A stretch of DNA of 64,000 nt from Trichobilharzia szidati (Eukaryota > Platyhelminthes > Trematoda > Strigeidida > Schistosomatidae): the NCBI GenBank assembly GCA_944472155.2, contig OX235273.1, positions 99,098,582-99,162,581 of the forward strand, read 5' to 3'. Within the stretch, counting starts at the first letter, position 1. Every line of letters begins with the position of its first letter. Position numbers and translations under genes: made by a program. The notes below the pieces were generated by a model. That model saw only the letters and a list, made by a program, of their open reading frames with translations, did not search any database and had not been told where the DNA came from. Positions 24,923-38,070 of this stretch are shown one piece after another.

Positions 24923-24935
24923 GTTTACGATATAT
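24923..24935 (-). promoter_or_regulatory. possible trans- or cis-splice acceptor and 13-nt leader before the HMGXB4-like ATG
   Basis: Minus-strand sequence reads cattaatttttag, then 13 nt, then ATG. An acceptor this close to the start would fit either spliced-leader addition, known for many schistosome mRNAs, or a 5'UTR intron. No SL read data are available, so the mechanism is inferred. Confidence 0.35.
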
Positions 24936-25248
24936 CTAAAAATTAATGCGAATATGAAACACGAGCATTCGTTACATTTCTGAGACCAAAAATGGAAGTG
25001 GTACAAGCAAGTTAGTGTCGCAACCTCTTAAGTACCGCACAATTAAAATTCCCCGCAATATTGTAAGCCTAGGTCACAAATAGGCTGAACTTGTCCAGGA
25101 CGTTGGTGAAAATTTTGCTTGATAAATTGTAATGATAAGCTAACATATATACGTGGTTTTCATGATTGTTTCAGGTGCACTTAAGAAGGTAACTGCTGGT
25201 TTTATTTGTTATAAGTATAAAACTTGGGCACTGTGGTAGAGTATAATT

Positions 25249-26442
25249 CCATAATGGATAAGATTTTATTTTGATAAATCACACAGTGTAGTACAGTTAT
25301 ATTAACTGATGACGTTTCGAGCACAAACTATTGCTCATAATCATATCAAGTTACTCACACAACTTCTTTCCTTCATTTATATACATGTTTGGAATCGACT
25401 AGATATTGGAATAAAATTCAATATGAGATAATGTACATTCAGAAATAATAGTACGAGTGTTATTAATCCATTGCAATTAGATGGGAAATACGACGAGTGT
25501 TTTTATAGTCATAATAAGTTGATTGTTAGAATGTGTTGATGTGTTGATGATCAGAAGAAGATGATAAATAATCTTAAAATTCTATTTCCATTCAAACACA
25601 TCAACACATTCTAACAATCAACTTATTATGACTATAAAAACACTCGTCGTATTTCCCATCTAATTGCAATGGATTAATAACACTCGTACTATTATGGCTG
25701 GACTTATCCGGCATGTTGGTTGAAATTTCGCTCGGCAAATTTGTTTTGTCAATAGTTTTTAATAAAATTTTGTCGTATGTTTTCTGGATTGATAGGAATT
25801 CTCATTTCCTGGCTAGTTATGTTGGTGTTTGCGTCATTTAATCTGACTGCGACACACTTAGCATATTGGTTGTAATGATTAGTGTTTCATGCTGAATGCG
25901 TCAAAACATCTCTACAATGAAGAAGATGGGGTAGTTGGTGGGTAATGTCATCTACACAAATAGTTTATTTCTTGTAGAAGCTGCAGCTTTCGACATAGTG
26001 TCATTCAATGAAGACTACGTCAAAATGTGGCTATTTTCGTGTGAAGAACAGTACTATTTTACAAAAGAATGCTATCAGTACATGGGAATCACCTATAAAT
26101 GCCAACAGAACATAAAACCAATGTGTAAACGAACGGCTATGGAACTGCAATCCAACATAACCGACTAACATGGACGAAAATGACCTTTGAGCGTCTCACT
26201 TCATCAATGACCTTGAGCATGCGGGATAATTTCAGCCTACTATTATTTCTGAATGTACATTATCTCATATTGAATTTTATTCCAATATCTAGTCGATTCC
26301 AAACATGTATATAAATGAAGGAAAGAAGTTGTGTGAGTAACTTGATATGATTATGAGCAATAGTTTGTGCTCGAAACGTCATCAGTTAATATAACTGTAC
26401 TACACTGTGTGATTTATCAAAATAAAATCTTATCCATTATGG
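25249..26442. repeat. nested palindromic element
   Basis: Outer arms 25249-25453 and 26239-26442 are inverted copies (about 204 bp). An inner hairpin has arms 25446-25543 and 25597-25694 (98 bp, apparently perfect) around a 53-nt loop. About 540 bp of unique sequence follows the hairpin. No transposase or RT was recognised inside; a short frame at 25935-26168 has no known domain. The segment 26150-26230 also resembles 36085-36165. Confidence 0.75.
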
Positions 26443-26960
26443 TTTTATTTGCATCAAGGTATCACTTACTGTACCATTTCAGTGTATGGTATTATTATGC
26501 ACATTAATTGTATTCGTCATGAGGACTACATCCAGTAGGTTCTATTGCTGTAAATCTGCTGTCTGTTATATCATTTCCACTGACACTACGCCTAATATCT
26601 ATGCTTCAGTGTTCTTCATCAACAATAATGGAGATGAATTTGTTCTGAGATTCCCATTTACATGAAGCAGTACAGATATAGTGTCACGATTATCATCCTC
26701 ATTAACACAATACATCTGCGTTTCTTACGAAAATTGAAGTATTTCTGTATGCCGTTAACATTGTGTATAACTGTTTACAATTGAGACCTATGCACCTTAT
26801 ATTTGATGGCTCTAGTTTCCTAAATATGCAAATGTAATTTCTGAAGGGTTTATAAAACCCGTTGCGCCGAGCACTGATTAGATTTCTGAATAAATTCTAA
26901 ATTGCTTTCTTTACTATAAATGTAATTGGTTTGAAGTTAATCTGCCTTTTACTTGCAGGG
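26443..26960. other. no feature recognised
   Basis: AT-rich spacer between the nested palindrome and the SR1-like LINE, whose true 5' end may start anywhere from about 26.8 to 27.0 kb. Confidence 0.4.
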
Positions 26961-27170
26961 ACTTCAAGCAATCATGATGGGAGAATAATGCCCTAACTTG
27001 GCGCGCGCTCCTTGAGTACGACGTGCTTTTTCCTCTCTAACCGTAAAACACCTATTTTGTGAACTATCCTCTTGCGAGACAAGATCTCCCTGTGTGAAAC
27101 ACAGCAAACATAAAAGGAAACGTTCAAGACGTCATAAGACCTCGTAGGCGTCTTCAAGGAAGGGAGATAA

Positions 27171-28122
27171 ATGCCAGGCGTGCAGTATCATTGTTTCTAA
27201 AACTGACTCAGCGTTTGAATGCAATTTTCGCAAACGATGGGTGCACCGCCGTTGTGACAAACGGGTGCCGAAAGCATATTACGATTTTATGAGGAATAAC
27301 ATATGCCCGCGGTTTTGGTACATCTGTCCACTTTGTCGCCGTGGCATAGTCCCACATAGCGTGTCTGCGGATAACAGAAACAACAGGCCGCTCTTGTGCC
27401 CCAACACAGTCTTATGCAGCTCCTCACCTGCTATCACCACACCGCCAAAACTTGGCAAATACAGTAAGAAGGACATCCCAGTCCTACTGACTGGAAATCC
27501 CAATTTTCACAAGGTGAAGATTCACAATGTTGCACCCACAACATCAAGGGAAGATAGAATTAGAAAAGCACCACCTGCATCCACAAGCAAGCTTGGCAAC
27601 ACAACAAAGGCTGGCCAGAACCTGATGAAGCCTAAAGTTGCTGACTCTGCAAAGGAATACAAGAAGCCAAAGGCCAAACCTAAGTCTGAGGTTAACCGGT
27701 CTAATTCTCATATCCTCTTTAACGTACCTGTGAGCAAGGATAGCTTGCTTGAACAACGGGCCCTATTTGATCAGGAACAGTGGTCCAACCTGTGCAATAC
27801 ATTAGGTCTGAACATTAGTTCAGTGAAATTGTGCAGGCTGTACAGGGGTGTCCACACACCTCAGGGTAGGTCACCCCCATTAAGGGTTACACTGGACTCT
27901 GCCGAAGAGGCCGAAAGAGTACTATTAATGGCTCAGGTACTAGCCATCGACAGAAGTTCGAACATAAGAGTGAGACAAGACAGACCATGGGCTATCAGAC
28001 AAATGGCGATGGAGTCACCGGAACTGATGCCTTTTACCTCTATGGTGGTACACGGTGTTCCGGAGCTGGAAACGGGCACTGCTTGTGAAAAACACATGCA
28101 TGACGTACAGCAATGGAGATGA
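27171..28122 (+). pseudogene. ORF1 of the SR1-like LINE (Cys-rich finger and basic nucleic-acid-binding region)
   Basis: The frame has a PHD/RING-like Cys-His finger, a Lys/Pro-rich linker and an RRM-like part reading HILFNVPVSKDSLLEQRALF, LGLNISSVKLCRLYRG and LRVTLDSAEEAERVLL. This is the usual make-up of CR1 ORF1 proteins, which bind element RNA. It is open for over 300 codons but followed by frameshifts. Confidence 0.6.
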
Positions 28123-28529
28123 CTGTCATCTCAGATGGCCCTTGGCGCTTCTGGAGCCATCTCCATTTCCCGACTACCTCACCCCGCTCATCTCACACTG
28201 ATTATTTCTCCAAAGCTGCTGAGTGTCATATTCAACTCGCCGGAGCATTTGGCCATGGTACTTCAACGGAAAGTGGGAGGACACATCCGGTGTTGCGAAA
28301 GTAGACCTCGAACCATAAGGAGGCAGCAAACTGAGACTTTAATACGTCCCCAAGCTTCAGTGACACCAGAGCGATGCAGTTCTGAGAATAACAGTCTGTG
28401 TCACCCAAGTGCCCTGCCTAGATCCATGGAAAAAACCACAACGGGCCGGTTCCATCGGAATCGGCCAACTAGTCCCAACATCAAGTTCATTACCATCAGA
28501 CAGCTCCACGTCAACTAACCCACAACACG

Positions 28530-29330
28530 CTGAGGTTGTTAGACTCACTGTCAACTGCCTATATAGCAATGTGAGGGGGCTGAGACGAAAAATAGGTGAA
28601 CTCCGAAATCCCCAAGCACACCTACAACTGAAAATGAGCATTCTCACTGAAACGTCGCTAGCTCCCACTATCGCCGATAATGAAATCAGTATAGGTGGTA
28701 TGGTTTTGGTCAGGAGAGACGGGGATAATAAGGAAGGAGGGGGAATTGCTTTATACTGTGACAGGCAACTTAAATGTGTGCGAGCAACGGATCCACCACT
28801 CATTGAACTCCCAGACTCCACATGGCGTCATTTCACCGTAGGCCACACCAAGCATTTACTGGGTAGCATCTACCCATCTCCCACCTGTGGGGCAGAGCAC
28901 AATCAGCTACTGCTCAGCACTATCACAGGGATACGAGACTTGGGCTATGACCAAATCACCATTGCTGGAGATTTCAATGCCCCATCACTGAACCTTGGCT
29001 CGGGGTATGCTAAGGGAAAATCTGGCCGATATCTACTGCAAGCTATTCGAAACACGGGACTGACTGAGAATGTTGGAGACGACACTAGGTGGGGCCTAGT
29101 GGAAAGTCATCAAAACTAGACTACATTCTAACTAGTGACCAACCACTCGTCGAAAAGGTCCAGATCATGACTCCTCCAGGAAGTAGTGAGCATGCAGTCA
29201 CAGGTTTCAATCTCGTTCTCCGTGAGAATTTGCAGTGGGACATTACGCGACCATGTCTGTGTTGCAACAAGGCCGACTATGCTGAAATGCGGAGGCTCTT
29301 TTTCGATGCAGACTGGCCTGTAGCATGGGA
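28530..29330 (+). pseudogene. AP-type endonuclease domain of the SR1-like LINE
   Basis: The read-through shows the Asn/Glu/Asp landmarks of exonuclease-endonuclease-phosphatase domains: LYSNVRGL, LTETSL, GDFNAP, and SSEHAVTGF near the C-terminal His. It is broken by a TAG near 29118 with a frame change and by a TAG at 29332. Confidence 0.65.
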
Positions 29331-30079
29331 TTAGCTATCTGTGGATGAACAATGGGAGGTGGTAAAAAAGATTATTCATACAGTAATCTCCGATATCGTC
29401 CCTTAAGTCACAACACAGCCCAAAAGAAAGTCATCATGGTTAAAGAGAGGCACGCAGAGTATTCTGCAACCAAAGCGGAAGGCTTGGTTTACGTGGCTCG
29501 TATCTAGGAGTCAGATCGACCACAACACATACCTGGAACTCAGGAACCGGTGCAGTGCAAGAGTCAGGAGGGACAGGAGGTCATTCCAGGCTAACCTTGC
29601 TAAAAAACTCCTAGCAAACCCCAAGAACTTGTACCGATTCATGCCGGAAAAAAACCAACCAGCCAGGGGCATGCACCTTAGTAGGTTCAAACGATCGAAA
29701 CCTCACTAGTCTGGAGATGGCTGAAACATTCAGTTCAGCCTTCACCAAACAGCTAAACAGCAATGTGGGTATTGCCGTTACGGACCAAAATGGTGGCACT
29801 ACTATTTCACGGGAGGAAGACCTACTGGCTACTCCACAAATAAACCCAGCAATGGTACTAAGGAAGCTACAGTGACTAACACCTGGGAAGTCCCCAAGTT
29901 GTGACGACATCAGGCCATCTGTTCTGAAACAGTGCACCGAAGCTCTCTGTAGGCCCTTATGCAACTTGTTCCATTACTCAATGGAATCGGGGAAACTGCC
30001 AAGGGAGTTGAAAAGAACCATCCTTTCTCCGATCTTCAAGGGTGGGGATAGGCAAAATGCCCCTAGTTAAAGACCAGTA

Positions 30080-31299
30080 GCTCTACTCCCAGTGGTATCA
30101 AAAGTACTGGAAAGTATTATTGACGATCACATCAGGGAATATCTCGATAGGTCTAATATACTCCATGAAGCCCAACACAGTTTCAGGAAAGGCAGATCCT
30201 GTGTTCCTAACCTACTATCAGCTTGGGACGATTGGACATCATGCTGGGATATGAATGTTCCAGTCAATGTGGTCTTCCTAGACTTTGAGAAGGCATTCGA
30301 CACTGTTCTCCATGACCTTCTTCTACACAAAATAAGCCAGGCAGGTATAGGTAAGCTAATTCTGTCATGGTTGAAGGGCTACCTAGCTAAAAGGCAATTT
30401 TGCACGAAGGTCAATCGAGTCCGATCATCTTAGCACAGCTCGTCGCCAGGAGTGTCGCAGGGTTCTATCCTAGGACCACTGGTGTTCTTGACTTTTATCA
30501 ATGATTTACCATGCCGTCTAAGCTGCCCGACTCTTCTATACACTGACGAAGTGAAGATATGGAGGGCGATAAAGTGCCCGGAAGACTCAGGCTACAGGAA
30601 GACCTAAACCTTCTGGAAGACTGGGCGGTGGCCAGTGGCATGACTTTTAATCTAAAAAAGTGCAAATTAGTGAAGTTACGCACCTGTAGACTGCAGAATG
30701 CAAGTTACACCCTGCACAATAGAAGCTTGTTTAGCACAACGTCGGAGAGCGACTTAGGTTTAGTTCTAACGGAGAAAATGGACACAAGCGTAAATTACAC
30801 GGGGCATGAAGCGAGGGCATATGAGGTCATACACTTTACACATAGACAGTTAGGTGCTCCTTGAAGTGCACCCCCGCTGCTTAGAAGAGACGCCAACCTC
30901 TTGGAAAGAGTGCAACAATGGGCAACAAAAGGAGTGGTTGGTCTCCGAAATAAACCATATCATGAAAGGCTGAAGAAATTAGGCCTATTCACACTTAACT
31001 ACCGTCGTCTTAAGGGGGATATAATTACTTCCTACAAAATAATAAATGACCAGAATCACCCAAACAAAGGTGTTCTGCCATTGAGTAGGTATAGGCTCCC
31101 TCGTGGAAATCCTAGAAGGATTGCTCACCAGAGGGCAAAGACCCGGGTGCGCTCCTACTTCTTTTCACTGCGGATTTGCCGTTTCTGGAATTTCTTACCG
31201 GCAGATGTAGTTATGGCACCATCTGTGGACGCCTTTAAGCGAAGGCTGGACAACCATGCAGCGACACAAGGACTGCATCCAAATGGCCTGTCCCCTTAA
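30080..31299 (+). pseudogene. reverse transcriptase domain of the SR1-like LINE
   Basis: RT blocks are present in three frames: VVSKVLESIIDDHIREYL, NVVFLDFEKAFDTV, PGVSQGSILGPLVFLTFI and LYTDEVKIW, then the CR1 C-terminal stretch ERVQQWATKGVVGLRNKPY to RICRFWNFLPADVVMAP. A stop at 30433 and at least two frameshifts break it. The catalytic box reads YTDE rather than YADD. Confidence 0.7.
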
Positions 31300-31420
31300 A
31301 ATTGCATACACCATTCAAGGGTAGACAATTAAACTTGTCGATTTACTTCTTTACATTCTCTCCCGTCTTACTCTCCTGACAACTTTAACCACACCTGTTA
31401 TTATTATTATTATTATCATT

Positions 31421-32744
31421 AATGCCGATTTGGATATGTATATTATTCATATTATTCTTCAAATTTAATCAGCTGACTGTTGTTACGTTTTCTTATTCTT
31501 TTTCTGTCTGCTAGTCTGAATAACTTCACTAATTATACCTATTATTATTGTCTCCTTTCTATTGACGATGACACCGGAGGACTAAGTGGTGAAAGGATCA
31601 ACTCCATTCACAGTAGTAACAGCCTTAACACACCTCACACTACAAACCACATACAACTAATCCCTGCACTACTATTTTTGGAGTCAACCAAAGCTACGAC
31701 AGTCGAATGGCGGGACGAGCCATGCAGAAGTTTGTCAAAGATCAGGAACCTATACCTCACAAACAAGAGGCGAGTACAAAGAGGTCAAATTGGCTTATAC
31801 TAGCTCCTAAAAACGAAATTGGATATGGATGTTTCTGGCATTGTCTTGGAATTTGCGCATAATTCTTCAATGCCGGAAAACATTTTAGGTCTGTTTTGGC
31901 ATATGGCGTCAATACAAAGATGAGTTATGGACTACAAATATTTTGCTTAGTATTAATGGAATCGATGTATCCCTTTCGTGTATTAGTATGTGAGATTATC
32001 TTCCATAACTTCGTGCTTTGCTATTCCCCAAATACGCTTTATCTTTTTAGGTATATGGAGGTTGTCGAATATGTTATAAGTTTCAAACGCTCTCTGTACA
32101 GACTGTTTCACTCTACTGATTATATAAATAAACTATTTATTCCCAGAACGAATCAACTGTTAGTCTACTACAGTACCTAAACAACGAGCCTAAATACCTT
32201 TACTACTCTAAAAACTATAAATGAGCTAGTCGCATGAATGCATGACAAGACTCAATAGAAATAAATACTTGTTCACTAAATTACAATGTACAACCAATAT
32301 AAACATATATGTCCCACTGCACATACTTTTTCTCTACCCTGTGGTACTTTGCTGCTCGTCTCTTCTGTTGTATTTGCCTTGTAGTAGAAGTTGCATTGAT
32401 CGACGTTCAGACTGGAGCTGAGAAACAACTGAAATCACTTACTCATATATCATCCTTCAAGGTTTGGCCAGTAATGGCTCAGCATCCTTGATGAAATCCA
32501 CTGTCACCATAACAAGACTCTGTACAGCATCTTATACAAGCACAGTCAATGATCTAAAATGGCTCTTATATAGCTTTCGACGTGTTTATCAACTTACTCA
32601 TACGGAACAACCATGCAGTGACGAATGGCGAGCTTTGGCTGACGTGGGTGCAGTAAAACAAATCTGCTTGACGATAACCAATATTAATCTGCATTCAGTA
32701 GAATTCACATCTGGTGTTGCTTGCAATAAAAATGATAATAATAA
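31421..32744. other. no gene recognised
   Basis: It follows the LINE tail. Short frames at 31480-31803 and 32464-32847 lack known motifs and splice logic, and are probably repeat-derived. Confidence 0.4.
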
Positions 32745-33305
32745 TGTATTTCATATAAATTTACAAATTTACATGAAAATGCATGCCATTTTTACAGGCA
32801 CGATCAAGTATGATATAATATCAAATCATAGATTGTCTACAAGTTAATCGTATTTCAACTGTTAAATATTCGATACATATAATACACTCATTTTCTGAAT
32901 TAGGCCGTATAGTTATTGAATTGTACAGTTGTCCTCCAGGTTGAGCGGGAAAATCGACTTCGTTCCGTTTTCATCCCGTGGTTGTAGGCATACGATAACC
33001 AACCGATATTGAGGTAAGTACACCTTTTACAAGGGATTGGAATCTGTTTTAGAAAAATTAAAGTGCTGAGGTGAATCATTAAATTGTAATGAAATAGGTA
33101 AGTGCAAGTATCATTAATAAATGCATTAATAAAGGAAACACCCTAGGGTAACAACATTCATTTGCAATGTATAATGCTACAGATATATCACAAACTATCA
33201 TGATATCCACTTTTGGTTTTAATACAATTATCCTCATGCCAGTTGTTTTTATTTTATACCTTTTTGTGCATTTAGTGCACAACCGTACCCTTCAGAGAGT
33301 AGGAG
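32745..33305 (-). repeat. dispersed repeat, inverted partner of 44.5-45.1 kb
   Basis: Reverse complement of 44480-45115 with substitutions and small gaps; shared blocks include the gtgcac end, tattaaaaccaaaagtgga, cgtatgcctacaaccacggg and gcctgtaaaaatggcatgca. Both copies keep a short frame containing VLKPKVDIMIV and VALYIANE. Class unknown. Confidence 0.6.
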
Positions 33306-34149
33306 TATAATAAGTAATGAAGAGCTATAAGATGTTAAGTTTAATGGAGTAAAATGAGGATCAAGTAAAGACGTTGTCAGAAAATAAATGAGATAAGACA
33401 TTGTGGAGTGGTATGAAAAGATCTGACGATAGACAGCAAGTTAATTTATAAGATGCCCCATAAATCTGAGCAGATCCCACATGGTCGCATCTCAACAATA
33501 GGCTGGGTGAATGGTATATATTTAAAGGTAGAAGCATGATCTGTCAAGGCGTTCATTGTTATCTTTTTCAAGATAAAGATTTAAGCCCTCATAAAAATCA
33601 GAAATATCTCGAGCCTTCAAATTTTTTAATGCTGTTCCTGCAGAATGGGGCGATTCACCAAATCATACAAATAAATCACTCATTATAAATCAATAACTAA
33701 TGTGAACATAAAACAAGAACAGGATACCATGCCGCACACAACAAAGTTATATGGAGGAATTGACTTCAAGCTTTATTTTTTTCCCAACTATTTGTAATTT
33801 ATCCAACACAAACTTGGGTTTTTTTGTTTATGCGAAGACAATAGTTCTATATTTCTTAATGTGCTCCATTGAACGACTAGCTATCAGATTGTACTCACTA
33901 GCTGATGTCAGAGAGGACAGCAACCATGAAGTTTCACCATAAATCAAATTCATGTAATGTAAATAATACTTATCCATGCCTGTACAACTGGTGTGTCCTA
34001 CATAGATAGGAATAAATATACATATACTATGAAATCAGCAAAAAAGTCAATCGGTCAAACCAACGCCGACTCTCTTCATCAGAATTTTCTTTGCAAATTT
34101 ATGAAATGTTTAATAAACTCTTAAGTACCACTTCTACTGTGTGTTGCTT

Positions 34150-34440
34150 CATTATTGTTATTATTGTATCCTGTAGTTCCTAGAGGAACATAGGGCTTCA
34201 GCCGTGAGTCTCCATTGAGTTCGGTTCTCTGCGAGAGTCCTCTCCTGGCTGCATGTCTGCCCACACGTTTTCATCTCCTCTTCACATGACCTCCTCCAAG
34301 TCACCCTTGGACGACCAACTCACTGCTTCCCTTTCGGATTCCACTCAAGGGCTTGTCTAGTGATGTCACTTGATGGTTTCCTCACTGTATGGCCAATCCA
34401 TCTCCATTTCCTTTCGCATATTTTGTTGCTTTACTATTGT
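34150..34440 (-). mobile_element. SR2/RTE-type LINE, C-terminal fragment
   Basis: The minus strand reads [29 protein letters not shown], a stop, then VGRPRVTWRRSCEEEM and ENRTQWRLTAEALCSSRN. This is the well-known RTE end pattern (RW.GH..R...D...ALEWNP.GKR..GRP..TWRR). It is 5'-truncated with at least one stop and no complete domain. Confidence 0.75.
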
Positions 34441-34559
34441 ATTATGTAAATTTGGATTAATGCATGTTAAGGAGGGTAGAGACTGACTGCAGTATTTTGA
34501 AACAGTCACTCTAGTCATTCGTAGGATTTCTCTTCTAGGATTTAGCAAGCTAAATAATA

Positions 34560-37040
34560 ATTCTGTACTGGCCGATACCCCCTAGCCTCCCTACTTAGCC
34601 AGTTGCACGTCTGTATACTACTGAAGGCCAAGTCTGTGGTACAAGCAAATGCGGTAAATTAGGGTTAATAGCTAACTCACTCATATGTTAATATGAAGCG
34701 ACATCATCAATAGACTGTATGCTTGATAGTGGACTAATAAACAGTTTCTATTCATTTCTAATATGCCACTGAACCATGTTATATTAACTAATGCCCATCG
34801 TCGTTATGATCACTTACTGAAGTGTGCGCCACATTTCTGGATGTGATGCACCATGGGGATAAAGCTATGTTTCATGAATGATAATAATCCGAAATTCAGA
34901 GACTACGGTTCTTGATCACAAAACACTACTTTGCTATCTATTCGTTTAATCGTGTTAACAAATGCTTCGGTGGTTGAGATTAGAAAATTTATTTAAAGAT
35001 TTCTTAAAAGTCATGTATACCCATATTTATTGGCACCAAGGAATTACAAATATCTGGAAAATAAGAATTTGACTGTCTGAACTGAAAAAAGCAATGGGTA
35101 TTCAGCCAGTGTTTTCATCTCGAACAGTAGTCAAATTTTCAAAATGCTGTAACTTCAAAAGAACCACCGATAGCAGACCACACCCCAAAAGGTTGTTCTT
35201 GCAAATTAAAGTCTAACTTTCCATTAGGATAGTTCGAATACTCAGCAGATCACCGTAAGTTAACCACCTCTTAAATCGTTTTGCAACATACTAAGTAGCT
35301 GTTAACAGTGGCTTTACTACAGATAATTTTAATTCATGTATATGAACCTAGTATATTTAACATCAACCATCATATATAACACTTACCCGTTAGAGGTTTC
35401 GGATTGCTTTTGGTTTTCCTTTAGGTCCCCAAAAATACATTCAATCACAACACATTCATACTTCAAATATGGTTCATCTTCATTTAATCTAGGTTCTGTC
35501 ACAACATGCTGGGTGATTGAAATCTGATAGCAGGTACATTTGTGTAAAAATCACCTTTCTGACGAACTTCAAAGCTTTTTAACTTCAACTGATGTTCTAA
35601 ATTCTCCAGGTCTATTACGCTCATCAAAGACCTTACTAATCTCAACTTTGGCCGTGCTGTCTTCACCATACTGACTCGTAGATTTTTGCATGCTATAAAC
35701 ATCAATGTTGAAGACATTGTTTATTCCAAATTTCTATATAATAAGTAAGCATTTGAACCATTAGCGATTTAGGCAACCAAAAAATGAAGTGAAAACAACA
35801 GCCCTTGTCACCGAAACACATTCAAATATAATTTCCAAAACTTGCACATGGTGTTATTTAGATAGGGGCTGGGAAATAACGCATGAAACAATCACAATGA
35901 AATGAATGAACTGACCTAGTGGTAAAAACTTTCGAAACAAACGAGATGAATAATTTTAATGGCTATGTGAACCAAAATGATGTAAAAAGCAATATTTTTG
36001 AATAATCTTTATCAATATATGTTGCGAATAACTGCAGGATAAATTTAAAACCCAGTATGTTGGCGAACGGTTTACTCAGAGCAGTTAAACATGGCCGACT
36101 AAGATGGACGAAAATGACCCTCAGATGCTTTATCCACGAAGCGACCTTCAGCGTGCAGCATAGATTCAGTCGACAAATGCCATAGTCGCGTTCTGACTAA
36201 ACTATCACCAGAGGGTGTTTGCTAGTCAGTTTTTCATATTCAATCTTGTAGAAACTACATAGACAAATAACCATGACGCTTTTACATTTTGTTGAATAGT
36301 GTTTTATTTCAAATCATTAATAATTATGCTCAATCTAATTCAATCAACTGGTTGCAGAGGTTTCTATGAATCGTCAGACCCTCATGCAGTTGTACAGCGT
36401 AACCAGCTGGTGAAACTGTGAAAACATAAGTAAGGTAAACTAAGATAGGAAATGATTGCAAACACAATAGTCCATAATATGTAAGGAATGCGGAGAAAAA
36501 GTCAACAATTGAGACGCATTGCTGAATACCTAACTAGTGATGTTGCTGATAATTGAAGGTCGTAATCCTCTACCAGATCTTCAATTCCTGCCTTTTTCGC
36601 TAGCGCGAATACATTTATAATCATAGTCATGTAATTTCAACGGGTTTATTCTCAAGGGGTACTAATGATGAAGTCAGAATTCCTTCACACATTTTGCCAG
36701 ACATTTTGGATCCAACTCAGGAGTCATAATGCTCGTGAAGTGAGAAAACGGACGTTTTACATCCATTGGTGTCTTTGGAGAATCGACAATTCATTATTCG
36801 ACAACTAGTTGACTGAATAAGCTGAAGTTAAGCAGCCAAGCGCCCTCTCCATTTGCATGCAATCGCAACCGTCTGACAGTTCGTACAGGGTAAATATTTG
36901 AGTATAGACACATCAAAACATATCATTAAAGATTCTGGAATATATTTCTGTGGTTATTGAAAAATTATATTTCTGTTTTGTGTACTCACTCCCGGTGTTG
37001 TTGGTTGACTTACTGTAATCTCGTTATTGCGCAATATTAC
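34560..37040. other. no gene recognised
   Basis: AT-rich. One stretch (36085-36165, aagatggacgaaaatgaccc) matches 26165-26230 in the nested palindrome, so a related element fragment is present. A minus frame at 35717-35499 has no recognisable domain. Confidence 0.4.
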
Positions 37041-37044
37041 TATT

Positions 37045-37365
37045 GTGAAAACAGAAGACAAGGGCCAGGCAACAGATCGTTTATTAAGGAAAATCAACAC
37101 ATGTTTATAGATTTTAATGTACATTATTGCAAATTATTATTAGTAGAAAATACAGTCTTTTGATTGGTTGCTTCTCACAGAAAGCTAACCTTGCATCTCT
37201 TTGTGGCTGTGTCAGATCATCCATATGCTAACTGTATCTGCCTACGCAAAGCCTGTGTTCTCATTTTCTCACCACCAATATTGGGGACATAGACATTGAC
37301 GTCAATTACTGTCTACCAACTTTGGCTAGCAGATAGCTCTCACCACACTATTACAAACAATTATA
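37045..37365 (-). repeat. LTR-like repeat copy 2
   Basis: It is the reverse complement of the 4.0-kb repeat, with aggcaacagatcgtttattaa at the left and gacgtcaattactgtctacc at the right. It is bounded by sequence resembling TGT...ACA only loosely. Confidence 0.5.
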
Positions 37366-38070
37366 ACAATTTCTTGTACTCGAGAATAATTGTTTTTATT
37401 TTGGCTTCCTAAGTGTTCTCGTGTCATGTTTAGTGGGTTCTTGTCCATGGCACCACAATATTATCATATCTGACGTGCGTTGTTTACATCCTTCACATCC
37501 CTTAGAATAGGTGACCCTACGAATGTTATGAAATTAATAGTCTTAACTATTAGTCGAGGATGGGAGTCACTTTTCTCATGGTGAAGTGCAATTTCATTTA
37601 CTTTAGTCTTCAAATATCTACCATTGTTTTTACCTGTTTATGGAGTGTGCACAATACAAATACTTCTGTGGAGTACGAATTTCTGATCCCTTCCGCTCTA
37701 GGATGTTCTGTGCTGGAATTTGGTTATCTAAAATTATAAGTAAACATTATAGCTTTTTAATGACATCGTGATCAGCACAAGAGTAATGTGGCTCAAGAAA
37801 TTGTTACTCCAAAGGTTCGTTATACTTTTATCTTAGTGCCTTAAAGTTAACTCCGTCCTCCCCCACTATGAAGCATGTCGGCAAACTACCAAATTATAAA
37901 TCCATCCCTACCAGTGCATACATGATGTTTTATTTTATTATGCCGATTCCATGAAGGATATTGTTGTCGTTCACACAAGCAAACAGCTAAGGGTTAAAGT
38001 GTTCTTTACCATTTTCTATTTATTTAAAAGGTGAATTTCCCACCAAAATTACTATGTAATTTACCTAACT

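Larger units (their letters stand above)
26960..31420 (+). mobile_element. SR1-like CR1 LINE, near full length but decayed
   Basis: ORF1 starts with a Cys-rich finger (27171-27345: CQACSIIVSKTDSAFEC, WVHRRCDKR, FWYICPLC) and runs open to 28122. Then, with frame changes, comes an endonuclease (28530-29240: NCLYSNVRGLRRK, ILTETSL, GSIYPSP, ITIAGDFNAPSL, SKLDYILTS, SSEHAVTGF) and RT (30080-31299: FRKGRSCVPNLLSAWDDW, FLDFEKAFDTVLHDLL, GVSQGSILGPL, LLYTDEVKIW, WNFLPADVVM). In-frame stops (for example near 29333, 29405, 30070, 30433) and frameshifts make it inactive. The tail is a TTA repeat at 31398-31416. SR1 is the S. mansoni CR1-clade element; assignment is by layout and motifs. Confidence 0.85.

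Noticed and set aside
24407..25006. Start of the HMGXB4-like protein at the upstream ATG (25006)
   Set aside because: The extra 28 residues are hydrophobic and Cys-rich, unlike the rest, and an acceptor lies just before the 24922 ATG.
25310..25360. Hammerhead in the outer arm of the nested palindrome (ctgatgacgtttcgagc)
   Set aside because: CTGATGA and CGAAAC lie on opposite strands, so the core cannot form; the GAGCA/TGCTC pairing is just a small hairpin.
36360..36420. Hammerhead-like CTGACGA...GAAAC on the minus strand
   Set aside because: No stem II and no usable stem I or III could be drawn.
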